This document shows positions 11,501 through 24,598 of a DNA stretch of 64,000 nt, piece after piece; the first letter of the stretch is position 1; every line of letters starts with the position of its first letter. The position numbers and the translations under genes are program-made. The notes under the pieces were generated by a model, which was not told the origin of the DNA, made no database searches, and worked only from the letters and a program-made list of their open reading frames with translations. Source of the DNA: Yamagishiella unicocca (lineage: Eukaryota; Chlorophyta; Chlorophyceae; Chlamydomonadales; Volvocaceae); contig BDSL01000025.1 in the NCBI GenBank assembly GCA_003116995.1, forward strand, positions 682,001-746,000. The letters run 5' to 3'.

Positions 11501-14500
11501 TGTGTGTATCTCGCTGCGGCGTGGATGGTGGTTTGGGGTGCGGGTGGATTGGAAAAACGCGACCTTTTGCTTGACGAGGTGTTATGCGTGGAGTGAACCA
11601 AAGAGGTTATGAGCTGTCATTTAGGCAGCTGGGATGGGAGTGGTTGTGGTGTGGTGGTGCCCTTCCCCTCCTCGGGCTACCGCCCCGGCACATTCCCCTC
11701 ACCGATTATCTTTTTCCTAAACCCTAGAGCCTCACCCCCTCACTGGCTTCCTTGTTCCTGAACCCTGAAGCCTCACCCCCTCACTGGCTTCCTTGTTCCT
11801 AAACCCTAAAACCCTAAAACTCCTTCCGGCCCCCAGGCGACCCGCGGAGCACACATACGTGTGGCTAGACGTCTTCGCGGTGCCTCAGGTGTCGTCTAAC
11901 CACAGCGGTTTCATCCAGGAGGTAGGCAGGCGGTTGGCGGTTGGCGGTCAGGCCGTTGGTTCCAGTTTGCCCATCGCAGCGGTTCGTGCCGTGAACGCCT
12001 CCTTCCGCATTCTGCGTCAGCCGCTGACACCACGTATTTTAACTTGCATCTTTTCATGATTTATTATCCATGTAGAGATAACCTACTGATGCTTGCGGAT
12101 GCTCGATTGAAAATCCCCTCCAGAGGGCAGAGGATTTGTTATGTACTTTTAAGTTCATGATAATTACTGATAGCGAATCTGCCGTACGCTCCGTACAGAT
12201 CCAGCGCGCGATCTGGTACGCGACGAGCACGCTCGCGTGCTTCGACCCCGCCGGCACTGTCCTGAGCCGCCTGTGGTGCCTGTACGAGATGTTCTACACC
12301 CTCATCTCCAAGCAGTGCGCACATGTGAGTGCGTTGTCGACCACAGCTGCCAGCTGCATCACACTGCGGGATGACACCAGGGCTACTAGTGTGTACGGTT
12401 CTGGCTCATAGTTATGCTTTTACTTGGCTTCGTTCTGCTCGCCTGACACCTCCGACCGATGTCTGAACACCATCACCGTAGTATGGGTGCCGAATTGGAC
12501 AACTATGCCTGGAGCGTCGAGTTGTCTTGTGCAGCTGAAAAGCGGCGCACCAACCGCCTTCGTAACGCACCGCGGCCAGGCCTGCCACGTGTGTGTTTTT
12601 ACACGGCCCCCTTTCCCGCCCGACCCGCGCAGGCGCTGGTGGCGCTCACTGCCGCACCCCTGTCGGTGGCGCACCGTACGGCACTGTACCGCAAGATTGA
12701 CGCCGCCAAGGCCAAGTGCTCCGTCAAGGAGGACAAGAAGAAGCTCAACGAGCACGTGCACGGTTATACGCGGTACGAACGGCGCCGTACTTATGCCGTA
12801 CCGTTAATGTGCATTCGGGTGGCAGGGGCTTCGGTCGTCGTGGCCTCGCCCCCGCACCCCAACAACGACCCTCCTTACCTACCTTCCATACCCGGTAACT
12901 GAATCCAACTGACATACCGGTGCCTCTCACCCTGTCACAGACGCGGTATGCCGGCCATTAACAACTACATCCGCAGTGGCCTCATGTTGCCGCCGTACGA
13001 CCACGTGGCGGTGTACCTGCCGGTAAGCAACCACCCTGCCGTACAACACTCTTGAGTCGTAACCGGCCCCCCCGTATCCTGCCGGAGGTCCGGGGCAGGC
13101 CAGTGGGGAGGTCTGGGGTTTCAGGGTTATCCAGCACCGCCCACCTCCCCCGCCACGACCACCTCTAGCAAAGTGTTAACAACACCCATACAAATACGAG
13201 TACGCTGGTCCACTTCTTTCGGCTACAAGCGCGCACGTCGGTGCCACCGACTCGTTAACAGCATCAAAGCATCGTGTGACCCCTCCCCCACCCCTTGTGT
13301 GCCTGCTCCTTGTGTATCTGGTCGGCTTCGACGCATATAGGCGGGCTACGAGGAGAAGACGGGCCTGCTGCGGTGCCTGCCCTGCTTGGCGCCGCCGCCG
13401 CCGCCACCGCCGCCGCGGGTGCCCGACCACATAGCCATGGTTCCGGAGGTCGCGGAGCCGTCCATTCGGAAGGGCCAGGTCGCCGGAGTCGGCAGCTGCG
13501 GTCTCGGCCACATCGAGGAGCGGCCGCTGCGGCTGGTCCTGGGCGCCTGCAACATCCCCCACCCCAACAAGGTACGGGCTAGTACGGCGTAGTACTGGTT
13601 CGACCTACCGTGCACGCCACAAACAAACACACACACACACATACACACACGCCCTCCTATCACTACGCCTCAGCAGCGCCTCCGCTCCTTCTCCTTGCCG
13701 CGCCGCGTCGCTGGGCCATCACCTTCACCACCCTCGGTTTGTCGGCCGTGGATTCGCGGATTTTCTTATAAATCATAAATCCCCCCCTGCCGCCGTCCTG
13801 CCCGCAGACCAAGACCGGCGGCGAGGACGCCTTCTTCATCTCCCCAGCGGGCCGCGGCGCGCTGGGTGTGGCTGACGGGGTGGGTAGCTGGAGCGCAGAC
13901 GACGGAGTGGACCCGGCGGCCTACTCCCGCGACCTCATGCGGGCGGCGGCCTCCAGCCTGGAGGCATCGGGTGGCAAGATCGGTGAGTGCCCCCCCACCC
14001 GTGGGTCGGGTCATCAAAGCTCCGTCTGCAACCTTCTGAGTCGTTTGGTTTGGAGGGAAGCGGTGCCGCCGCTGTGGCGAGCTGACGCCGCAGGTTTTAC
14101 GTGTCGTACAACATAACCCGCTACTACCCCCACTGTCACCTCTGCCCACACTGCATCGTGCTGACCCGCCGCCTCGGCCCCTCCTCTCCCTCGCTTCCCT
14201 TCCCTCCGCTCCGCTCCGGAACCCCAGGTGCCCGCATGGCGCTGGCTGATGCGCACCTGACGGTGAAGCACGCGGGCAGCTCCACGGGCATGGTGGCGGT
14301 GCTGCCCCCGGACAGCAACACGCTGCAGGTGGGTTGCGAAGGAGGTGGAGCAAGCGGATGCGGTGGTGGGGTTGCTATGGTGTGTGGGGGGGTAAAAATA
14401 TCAAGGAGGGGGGTAAAACATAGACCCTAAAAATATCAAGGAGGGGGGTAAAACATAGGCCCTAAAAATATCAAGGTGGGGGAAAGGGAAGCGCGCGGGC

Positions 14501-14854
14501 ACGGGCAGAGAGCGCCGTACTGAGTGAGCCGTTGTCGTTCGTGACTGAACGGCCGTAACCGCAACCGAAACACACACACGCTGCCCCATGGCTCACCGAG
14601 CCCTATGAGTCCTCTCGTGGATCCGGTTTCTCGATTCACCCCGCCTGGCGCTGCCTTCCCTCGTGTGGTTTACTTTCCAGTGCCGACCCACGGGTCTCCT
14701 CTCATGCCCCTCGTGCGCGCTCCCGCCGCCCCGCCACGTCCTGCAGGTGGTGTGCGTGGGCGACAGCGGGTTACGGTTGGTGCGAGGTGGAAGGCTGGCA
14801 ATGGCTACCAGGCCACAGGTAAGGGAAGCGGGCAGATAGATAGGTGGATGGATA

Positions 14855-14885
<31 letters not shown>

Positions 14886-16981
14886 ACATATCGTGCGTGG
14901 AGGATAGACAAGTGAGGGTGTTTGCTCGTGGCGTTGGCGCATCGGTGCAGGCCCCGTTCCACCTGCCCTGCCATGTCAAGAGGATGCCGTTGTCGCCGAT
15001 TGATCGTCTTCCAGATCGTGGCTCGTCCATCCGGTCCCCACACGCAGCTCCGCCCCCTCCCCTCCCCCCTCCGCTCCCCCAGGCGCACGCTCACAACATG
15101 CCGTACCAGCTGGCCTGCCCCGACGAGCCGGTGTGCGACACGGACTCGCTCGTCCAAGGCGACTTGTACAACATCCCGCTGGAGGTTGGCGACGTCATCA
15201 TCGTGGCCACGGACGGCATGTACGACAACGTGTGGCCGGAGGCGATGCTGAACATCGTGAACAAGGTACAATATACGGCTAGCTACGGGAGTGCACTCTC
15301 CCCTGGGCCGCCCTTCAGTTCATCTCGTCCTCGTTGGTACCGTGGGAGCAGAGGCTGAGCCGTCTCTTGAAGCCCAAGGCATCCTACCATTGCGCCCGCG
15401 GTCCCACAGACACTCCACCCCTCCTGTTGCGCCCCTGATGCCGCTTCTTCCGGGCCCGTTGCCACCTCTTCCCCCCCTTGCTGCCACCTCCTTCCCCCTC
15501 CCCCTGGTGCCACCGGTCTTTATTCCACCCCGCCCGGTGCCACCTCGACCTCCGCCCCTTCCACCCACAGGCCATGGCGGCAGTGGAGGAGGACGCCGAG
15601 GCCGCCGCGTCTGCGTTCGGCATCGTGCTTGGCGGCAAGAATGACACCATGCTGCTGCCGACGCCCTCCATCGGGGACACCAGCGTCGTCGTTACGGACG
15701 GGGAAGTCACCATGTCGGCCACAACCACCGCAACCACCACAACCATAGGAGACGCCTCGCCGGACCGCAAGGCATCAGCGGGGCGGAAGCAGGTCTCGGA
15801 GCAGAACGACGGCATCGGGAAACACGCGCCCATAGCTGGAGATGCGGGGGAGGTGAGAGTGGGTTCCGAGGAAGACCCGTGGAGTGGGTGGGTTCGTTGG
15901 CTGGGCCGGTCGGTCGGTTGGTGGGTTGCAATAACCGTACACCGTTGGTGCTGGTTGGGCAGGAGGGATGCACCCACCCGCGCACGTCCGTACTCCACCA
16001 ACGCCCGCGACCCAGCGCTCAAACTCCCCTCATGCCCCACCTGTGTTTTCCCCGCCCCTCCCCCCGCGGCCCCCTGCCCCGCGCCCCCCTCCCCCACTCA
16101 GGTGGTGCGTGCCGACGCATCCTCTCATCCCCCTCCACCCACCATCACCAGCTCGCGAGCTGCCGCGCTTGCCCGCACGCTGGCGCGCACCGCCGCTGCC
16201 AACATGCTACGGAGAGACGTCAAGTCGCCCTTCGCAGTGGAGCTGTCTAGGCAACCCACGGTGAGATCCAGGGAGGGGGCCGGGGAGAGGGAGGCGGGGC
16301 AGCGTGGTGCAGTGTGCGCTGCGCCGTCCGGGGTTGTTGCCTGATGAGGCTCGGGAGGGCGCGGAGAGGGCGCTGGTGTGGCCATGCCGTTGGGGGACCG
16401 CCGCCCTAGTATGAAGATGGATGCTTGTGGGGAAACCTTCGTTCCGTCACGATTGTGTGCTCCTCGGCCGTACGACAGCGAACCGAGTGTAAACTAACCC
16501 GCCGAACGCTGCTTGACCGTACGACAGCAAACCGAGTGTAACCCGCCGCGCGGCCCTGGCCGATGCCCCCATCTTCGTCGCTGCGCTGGACCCCGCCGCT
16601 TGCTGGAGCTCCTTTCTCTCCACTACCAACCATAGCCCCTCGCAAACCCTAGTCCCTTGCAAACCCTAGTCCCTTGCAAACCCTAGTCCCTCGCAAACCC
16701 TAACCCCTCGCAAACCCTAGCCCCTCGCAAACTCTCCCTGGCGCTTCCCCGTGTGCACGCAGGCGTCCGTGGAGTTCCGGAACAACCCTCGAGGAGGCAA
16801 GCCAGACGACGTGACCGTTGTGGTGGCGGTGGTGGTGGAGGCGGATGAGGCCTCCCTGGAGCGGATGAACGCGGCCACCGCGTCCATGACGCGCGCGTCC
16901 GTTTCAGCCATCTCCGACGCGGCGTCCGGGCGGTTGCCGCCCAGCCGGATCGTATCGGGGCGGATGTCGGTTGGCCGTTAG
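8556..16981 (+). CDS. PP2C phosphatase (PPTC7/PBCP-type) with N-terminal HAW/WLDVFAV domain
   Basis: A 21-exon model gives 945 aa with every phase closing: 8556-8762, 9315-9362, 9558-9598, 9811-9898, 10120-10166, 10295-10363, 10431-10566, 10971-11042, 11194-11468, 11837-11921, 12199-12324, 12633-12772, 12941-13022, 13341-13571, 13808-13982, 14228-14328, 14747-14818, 15083-15265, 15571-15852, 16102-16260, 16763-16981. Residues ~204-470 carry SYIAFTFGGQ, YYVVHAWSRPFLEMV (~305), VWLDVFAVPQ (~335) and RLWCLYEMF (~380), a domain common in algal and protist proteins with no function I can name. Residues ~537-895 are a metal-dependent PP2C: ACNIPHPNK, GGEDAFFIS, GVADGVGSW, SSTGMVAVL, CVGDSGLRL, IIVATDGMYDNV, SPFAVEL, GGKPDDVTVVVA. 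All metal-binding Asp/Glu are present. The closest family I recognise is the plant photosystem II core phosphatase PBCP and mitochondrial PPTC7. Exons 5 and 6 are the least certain. Two adjacent genes cannot be fully excluded, but no stop, start or spacer separates the halves. Confidence 0.82.
10725..10780. repeat. 15-bp intronic tandem repeat, 4 copies
   Basis: CACCTGCAGCGGAC is repeated four times, each copy containing a PstI-like CTGCAG word. It lies in the intron 10567-10970 of the phosphatase gene. Confidence 0.85.
11795..11822. repeat. Short interstitial telomere-like CCCTAAAA tract
   Basis: Reads CCTAAACCCTAAAACCCTAA followed by AACTCC, directly upstream of the acceptor at 11836. This is the C-rich strand of the Chlamydomonas-type telomere repeat; loosely related CCCTAGAGCCTCACC words precede it from about 11718. 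Confidence 0.7.
14388..14478. repeat. ~36-bp intronic tandem repeat, ~2.5 copies
   Basis: Units contain AAAAATATCAAGGAGGGGGG and TAAAACATAGACCCT. They lie in the intron 14329-14746 of the phosphatase gene, downstream of the exon carrying SSTG. Confidence 0.85.
16630..16733. repeat. ~16-bp CGCAAACCCTAGTCCC minisatellite, ~7 copies
   Basis: Tandem copies lie in the last intron of the phosphatase gene just before its final exon. The CCCTAG/CCCTAA cores resemble degenerate telomere repeats. Confidence 0.85.
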
Positions 16982-19900
16982 GGGCAACGGAACAGCGGGC
17001 AGCGGCTGACTGAACTACGGCGTATGGGAGGAGGATACGCCCGACATGTACGGCAGAGTAGCGATGTTACGGGCGTGTAGAATTTAGGTTCAATTTTGGA
17101 GGTGAAGGCGTGTTAAGGAGCGAGGATACCCGCCGTCCGAGATAAGAGCCATGGGCGGCGGTGATTGTCCAGAGGCTCCCCCTTGCCCGCGCGGGGCAGG
17201 GGCTGGCGTGGTGTAGCTGAGGCGGCGGGTAAGCTGCTTCCGGCAGGTTGGTAGATCTGAATAGCCGGCACGAAGGGCTACCCGCCGGAAGAGGTACGGC
17301 AAAGGAAAGAAAGGAAGGCGGCCGGTCGGTTCACGTGAGTCCTCTTGATAATGTCAGGCATGCAACTGCAGCTGCGGCAGTTGTGCGTCATCTGGTTGGG
17401 TGGGTATGTTCGCAAATGTCACAGAACTGTCCTGAGCCGCGGTTTAATTGATTCATTCGCGCGGGTATGTGTGTTTGTGTGAACAGCGGCTGATTTGATC
17501 GGGAGTGCTGCCGTACGGTGCTGCCGTGCGTTATGCGCTTGGTAAGGGCCGGAAGCGTGTATGTGCTCCTTCGCGCGTTGGACAGAAACAATTTTCTCAG
17601 TTGTGATATGAGCGGTTGTGGTATGTGTGCGTGTGGTGTGTCCTCGCATTTGGTAGATGTTGGGGCCTCAGCAACGAAGGGCGCTCGTACAAAACGTACG
17701 GCGGCGGCGGCGATGTGGCGGCGGCTCCGTGGGAAGGGGGAAGCAAGCATGTGGGCGGCTCCCCCGGAGGAGGAGGCAACGCCGCGGGAGGAACCGGCGG
17801 GGCGAGGGCGGCGGTATCGGCGCGGGAGGTGCGATCGTGACAGCCTCCTGACACAACCCGGCAGGAGCTGGGGAGGGAGGAGGGCGAGAGGCGGCTAAGA
17901 GGCTCCGAAACACGTGCAGTACAGCGGTGTGGTGTAGACGAGCGTGGCTGCAGGGCGAGAAGATGAAAAGACGGTTGGGCAGGCGCGTCGGCTTACCGTT
18001 TGTGGAGCTGGGTCGTGCTGCTGCCGGTTATAAGAGGTACCCCGCGCCGACGTCCTTCAGCGCCGTCGCCTGATGTGGTGGAGTTGCCCTATCGCGGGAT
18101 GACGCCTGCTGTACCATTACTAGTACTGTACGGCCATGCGAGAGATAGATGATGTTGGTGTTGGTGAAGAGCATGGCGCACCCCTTCAAGTCCACCTGAA
18201 GGTACAGCAGCCTACTTGGCTTGTTGGGTCAACATGAGTTTTTTTCGTGAGTTTCTGCAAAGTTGATAGGTCGATCGAGCATTCGGGGCGGCCAAGTTGC
18301 CGCGCGGCGCGCCCCCTCGTGTCGCATGGGTGTGAGAATGCAGAAGAAGTGTGAGATGGCTGAGGCTATAGCCCTCAGCAGCAGCAGCGCCGCCGCCCAT
18401 GCTCGGTTTCGTCCGCGCATCTGGGTTTTCGAATGCGGGGGGATAGGCAGCGGCGTCGTACTGTCATACACGGTGGCGAGAGGTGTGGGGCGTGTCAGTT
18501 GTGCGGTTTTTTTTAGCGCCGCCAAGCTGGCAAGACGCACAACATTAATACTGATGATGCGCATGGGCCTTTTATGTTCTTGAAGAAGGCGATAAGGCGG
18601 TGCGTCTTAGACCAGCGTCGTGCTGTGTTGCGTGGGCGAGGAGAAAAGTCGTGTCCAGAAGTACCTAGGCGATCAATTATTGGACAGCAATAATATGAGC
18701 GGGAGCCGCTGCATGATTGCCGTCTGCGTGTGTCTGCGCTGCTGCTTGGCCAGCCAGCCGTCCCACGCTTTAGACCGTCATTAGGCGCCCGTTTGAGAAT
18801 AAATGCTTTGGGGGTCTTGATGGCGCGCAGTACGGCAGAATCGAGTGGTGCACACAACGAGGTTTGTACGTCACTTGTCGTACTGCCTCGAGCTCAGCGA
18901 TAGCTTTCCATTCGCATGATGTAAATAAGCGGCACATAGGCTTTTAGCCTTCCCGTCCATTGGCAAGGCGCGTCCATTGGCACACACACACCGCCCCGCC
19001 CTCCGTCCTGGTGGGTAAGCCCGGTGGGTGCCACTGCACCCACGCTGATCAGCTGCGTGCGCCCCACCGGCCACCACCGCGCAAGCCCCCAAGCAACACA
19101 CGCGCACTCGGTAGCCGCCTAACTAACCACCCCAACACGATCCGCCCGCGTCGTCACCACAATGAACGTATGCACGCACGGGTCAGTGTATGGGTGGGGA
19201 CACTTTGTTCGGGTTGGTCGCGTGTTCGGGTTGCAACGCCCCGGAGCTTTTGTACAAAGCTATTCTGCATGGCTCACTGACCGATAAACCCAACCACTAT
19301 GCCCGCTGTGTCAGGAACAGCTGAGGTTCGCCAAAGTGGAATTGCAGCCCGTATACTCAACACAGCTGTATATGCATCTGGCGCTTTTGTGCGTGTGCAA
19401 TCGGCGGGTCCTTGACTTCGCGCCATGTCAGAACCAGGGCCATGCCCACCACAGCTATTGCAGGCATGTCCGCTGACGTAATATGTTAATAGCAAGACGA
19501 GAATTAGGTTTTGTGAAAGCTGGGCCGCGAGTACATCATGGCAAGTCGCTACAGGTATGCGCTGGAGCGTGAAGAAGAGGCAAGAGCAAGTGTATTATGC
19601 GCTGGAGCGTGAAGCAGAGGCAAGAGCAAGTGTATTGTCAGCATAGGTGGAGTACAGTGCAGTGCAGTCAAGCTCTGGGATAGCTGACGTAAATGCCGAA
19701 GCAAATCGCGCAAGTAGGCGTCAGACAGAAGTAGAAGTGCCTCGTCACAGTTTTATCAAAAGAGACTTGAAGGCATAAAGTCGGAAAATGTTCATGCTTT
19801 TACAACTGCCCAGAGCAGACGCGCCGAGCCGGCGACGACTCCATTGCCGTCGTACGATAGTCGTCTTGCAGCAGAGTGGTATGTGAGTAGGGGCAGTGAA

Positions 19901-22342
19901 AACTCGTAGGGATTGACAAAGCAGCATTGCTTAACATATGGGCGTCATTTCAATGTGACAAAAACGGCATGCCAACCGCAACCATGGAGGCCCGCTACTG
20001 CCGGCGGTTTTTACCATCCCGTCCATATCCTTTCAATAGTTGACGCATACCTGTAAGAAGCTATAGGTATGATTGCGTGTGTCCTGGCCATTCCGCGTTC
20101 CAAACTGTTCACTTCTCACTTGTACAATTAAGGCAGTACAAGGCTCCGTCAGCAAGGGGTTCAGGGTCCAGATGATTTGCACGAAGTCAGGATGCGTTGA
20201 TGTCAGGCTACCGGTACGGCGATAAATGTCTGAAATCCGCACCACTGAAAAACGTGTCGGTCCCGCCCAGGGTTTGCCGTCCTCTCCTGGACCCGATCTT
20301 GCGCTCATAGACACAACGGGCACAACCAAACCCAAGAGCATGTACGTGTTTCGACACCACTACCACGGCGGCCGGCCGACATTACACGCCAGAGAAGTGC
20401 CTCCCCTACTGGCGCTGGCACATGCGATGCTCGCTGGAGGTTAACCATAGCGGGAATTCATACATAGCTCGGCCGGTGCCAGACTTCGGCCACTTTGTCC
20501 AAATCACGCTAGAGCTAGATAGGCTTGTGCGCGCCAGGATTTGTGTACCCTTATATAATGGATATATAATATTAGGGGGTCGGCCGCGAGTAGCGAGGCC
20601 GCTGGGACGCGGTCGGGGCTAGCTCCAAAACGGCCGAAAGCCCGTACTTCGGCCACCCCTCCGGAGCGCTTTCTGCGTTGATCTAAGGCGCGCAACCACC
20701 ATTTTCTGCATGTTTATAACAATTGGCATTCTTTTAGTTGCTGCGGCAAGTCCGCGACGCTCCTCGCCAGCGGAAATGTACCGAGAGCGGACATGTCGCG
20801 CAGTGGCCGTCACTGCGCTTTGAGGTGCACGCACGCGGCCCAGAAGGCGCGCTCATCGTACTGAAGGTACCTGCCACGCTTGGGTGGTGGTGATGCAGTC
20901 GCGGGCCCACCCGAGGGACTGGCAGGGTCCAAGGCCGCTGCATGTCGCGCACTAGGCGTCCTGCCACCGCGACCCCGCTTTCGGCGCCCCATTCTAGGCT
21001 TCATGTATGTGTATTCAAAGTAGTCTGGCATGAGAGAAGCTTCGCGGATGTGATATAGTGTGCGTCAGGGCCAGTGGCCGAAAATGGCCATGGCGCTGAA
21101 TTGGGACTTGGACCTTGGACGCGCCGCTATCGCCGCTGACCAGGCACAGCACCTAGGTTATGTATGTACACGTTATATGTGGGGCCATGTGGCCTATCGC
21201 TGGCTGAAGGCGCCAATCAGCCGGGTGGCCGAAATAGGGGCACGACGGGGATTGGGCACCAGTCGAGCTAAGAGGGGCGAATACCAATTAGTCCACCCAA
21301 TGTATATACTGCTAGACTCCGTCATGCATCGAGCTGAATCAGTTAGGTTATATTCAGTTGCTGAGTAGTATCTGCGTGTCGCTCCAGAACCATCATACGT
21401 GGGGCGCCTGTGGGCGGGGGCCTTACATGAAGTGGCCAATCCTTACACACTACATAGGCGTCGGCGTTCGCATCGCTTTCCTACGACATATTTCCTACGA
21501 TACGACACCCACGGCAGTAACGAACGCAACATAGTCAGTGCGACAGTACCGGCGACGGCACCGGCTTCTGCTCGCGCTTGAACAGAGAGGCTCGACCACA
21601 AGTAAGGATATTTATTTACTTGACCATAAATGCGTCTCAGCGGAGGTTGCCTGAGTAGTTTTGGCAGCACGTAAACCATGCTGGAGCCTTCCACTGTAGC
21701 CCTGCTTCCTAATAATGAACCGCGAGGCGTCTGCTGGCAGGCACATGTACAGCTCGCTAGCAGTGGCTGGTATGATGAAGTCGCCTGGGGGCCACCCCCC
21801 GCATATAGAACCGATCTCCAGATCGGTAGGCTGAGTGAATGACGTCTTGACATTCGTAGAACGAGTGCCTGCTGCTGACGCAGTACATAAGCCGCCGGGT
21901 TATACCCACCCAAGCCAGGTATGTAAGCGCTGGTAAGCGATATCCGTTATCTACTCATCACTCGCGCCAGCAGCAGGTGATGGCTTTTTCATTATACGAG
22001 TAGCAGGCAGCAGGATCGTCACGTATTTCGGCGGCACGCGGCGGCACAGCACGCACGTTACGGAGGCAGGCGGCAGGCTGGGCCGCGGGGGGCTCCCAAG
22101 TAAGCAAAGTCCTGATGATAGGCGAGAGCAGCCTATGGACACACGGCGGTTTAGGTAGGCACGGAGCCTGAGCCGGATTATTACGGACCCTACATGCATC
22201 AGTTTAGAGACGCATTGCGCAGCGGCCCTGCCTCCCTGACAAACCAGTTCAAACGAAGGCTGTGCAATAACTCAAGACCGGCGGCCCAGGTGCGGTTTAG
22301 GGACCTGAACCGGTAAGCCCCGTCCTGCAGTAAGGACACTCT
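16982..22342. other. Gene-poor intergenic region
   Basis: No gene recognised on either strand. The first kilobase is probably the phosphatase 3' UTR and spacer; I saw no TGTAA there. A Gly-rich open stretch at 17616-17840 has no start context or family pattern. A 40-bp direct duplication (ATGCGCTGGAGCGTGAAG core) lies at 19556-19638. From about 18,000 on, base composition is more AT-rich than the genes and short open frames on both strands are interrupted, as expected of decayed repeats. No tRNA or rRNA was seen. Confidence 0.5.
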
Positions 22343-22490
22343 CCGGCTAGCCGGTTACGTGCATGCACAAGTGAATTGCCCGCTAGCCGGTTACGTGCAT
22401 GCACGGAAAAAACGGTCATGAAACAGGCTTCTAAAAAGCTGAAATAATATAAATATTTATATGTAAATTGTTCCATCTACGAGCGTGGGC
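22343..22490 (+). repeat. Left terminal inverted repeat (148 bp)
   Basis: Starts CCGGCTAGCCGGTTACGTGC and ends GAGCGTGGGC. It pairs with 24599-24746. Confidence 0.85.
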
Positions 22491-23340
22491 GCCCATAAGC
22501 CATTCACCGCCCAAAAGCGCTTCGGCAACGGATGGAATCGCTGAGGGCAGTAGGTGGCCCCTCTCGCAGCGCTAGTAGTGACACGGCACGCAGTGGAAGG
22601 GCGACAAGCAACGTGATGCGCACCAGTGTGCAGCCTCCCCTCCCGCGGAAGGGCGATAAACAACCTGATGCGCACCAGTGTGCAGCCTCCCCTCCCAATG
22701 CTCACCTGGGATACGTGATGCCCCTAGCACGGCTATTGGTCCGCCCATAAGCCACTCACCACCCACAATCAAGCGCTTCGGCAACGGAATCGCTTAGGCC
22801 TGTATTTGGCCACTATTGTAGCATTAGGAGATAGTGACACGACACTCAGTAGAAGGGCGGCGAACAACCTGATGCGCACCAGTGCAGTCTCCCCTCCCAC
22901 TGCTCACCTGGGATACTTGATGGCCCTAGCGCCGCTGCTTATTCGCCCATAAGCCATTCGCCACCTACAAGCGCTTCGGCTACAGCATTGCTTAGGGCTG
23001 TATGTGGCTGCTGTTGCAGTTTTAGTAAGTGACACGGCACGCAGTAGAAATGTGATAAGTGATCGTGATGCGCACCAGTGCAGCCGCACGTCCCACTGCT
23101 CACCTGGGACATGTGATGCCCCTAGCGCCGCTGCAGGTCCGCCCATAAGCCATTCAGTGCCCCACAAGCGCTTCGGCAACGGTATCGCTTATGGCTGCAG
23201 GTGGCCCCTCTTGTACAGCGTTAGTTAGCACGCAACGCGTAAGTGATCAACTTGCGCATTGCGGCCTCCCCTCGCGCTGCTTACCTGGGATACGTGAGCG
23301 CCGCTGCTGGTCCGCCCATAAGCCATTTAAAGCCCCACAC
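22491..23340 (+). repeat. Internal array of five diverged 175-250-bp units
   Basis: Units begin GCCCATAAGCCATTC near 22491, 22743, 22947, 23142 and 23317. Shared words are GCGCTTCGGCAACGG, GATGCGCACCAGTG and CTCACCTGGGATACGTGATG. Confidence 0.85.
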
Positions 23341-23860
23341 GAATCCTGAGTCTGGCCACACCCGCTGACAGCTGTGACGTGGCGGTGCCTGATGAAGGGT
23401 GTGGCCATGTCCACACATTGTTCCATTTATAGGTAAACATTTGCAAGGGCAGGTCAATGGATATCTCCACCTTTGCAGAGAGGACGAGCTGCAGCAATCC
23501 AAGATGCATTTCGCAAATCAGCGAGGCCAATGCTGTTATGATTTGTTGTCGTATGCTTAACAATGAATTAGAGCTGCCTGCCATTGGTCGATTGCGCTTT
23601 ATTGAGCCAGGCGAATTCGAGGGAAGTCAACGGATGGCAACTTGCAAGCTGAATCGAATCCGATAATAAACTACTTATGCAGCCCGAAGAAACCTCTCAT
23701 ATTATTGCTAGCTGTGTGCAAGGAGTGATACAGATACGCCAATACATCCAGTACGACCTTGCTCGCTGTTTGTAACCTCCCGCTCCCGTGCAACATTTGC
23801 ATCTATTTCATATGTATGCCAAGGGCCGACATTTAAAGTTAAGAAGCCAACTAACCAGCG

Positions 23861-24590
23861 GCGGGCTGATTGGCACCCGTGCATGCTCCTACCGCGCTAC
23901 CGGTACCGTGCACGGAGGCCTGGGGCCATGCACGGGCCGCGAATAGGCGTCGCACGCCCGGAATCATGAGTGAACGACTTGCATACATGTATGATGAACA
24001 TTCTGACGCGGTACAGTGACCCGGATCAGCTGTCTGCGGGCTGATTGGCGCTCGTGCACGCTTTTTACCGGTACCGTGCACGGAGGCCTGGGGCCATGCA
24101 CGGGCCGCGAATAGGCGTCGCACGCCCGGAATCATGAGTGAACGACTTGCATACATGTATGATGAACATTCTGACGCGGTACGGTGACCCGGATCAGCTG
24201 TCTGCGGGCTGATTGGCGCTCGTGCACGCTTTTTACCGGTACCGTGCACGGAGGCCTGGGGCCATGCACGGGCCGCGAATAGGCGTCGCACGCCCGGAAT
24301 CATGACTGAACGACTTGCATACATGTATGATTAACATTCTCGCGCGGTACAGTGACCCGGATCAGCTGTCTGCGGGCTGATCGGCGCTCGTGCACGCTTT
24401 TTACCGGTACCGTGCACAGAGGCCTGGGGCCATGCACGGGCCGCGAATAGGCGTCGCACGCCCGGAATCATGAGTGAACGACTTGCATACATGTATGATT
24501 AACATTTTCGCGCGGTGCAGGGACCCAGAACAGCTCTCTGCGGGCTGATTGGCGCTCGTGCACGGAGCCATGGAGCGATGCACGCAGAGG
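23861..24590 (+). repeat. Internal array of ~170-bp units, about 4.3 copies
   Basis: Units begin GCGGGCTGATTGGC near 23861, 24036, 24205, 24374 and 24540. They contain GGTACCGTGCACGGAGGCCT and CATACATGTATGAT. The copies are much more alike than in the first array, so this array amplified more recently. Confidence 0.88.
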
Positions 24591-24598
24591 CAGCACAC

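Noticed and set aside
14593..15271. Overlapping minus-strand open frames
   Set aside because: Antisense to phosphatase exons and to a GGAT microsatellite.
17616..17840. Gly-rich open frame after the phosphatase gene
   Set aside because: No domain, no promoter, and several frames are open from GC bias; treated as 3' flank.
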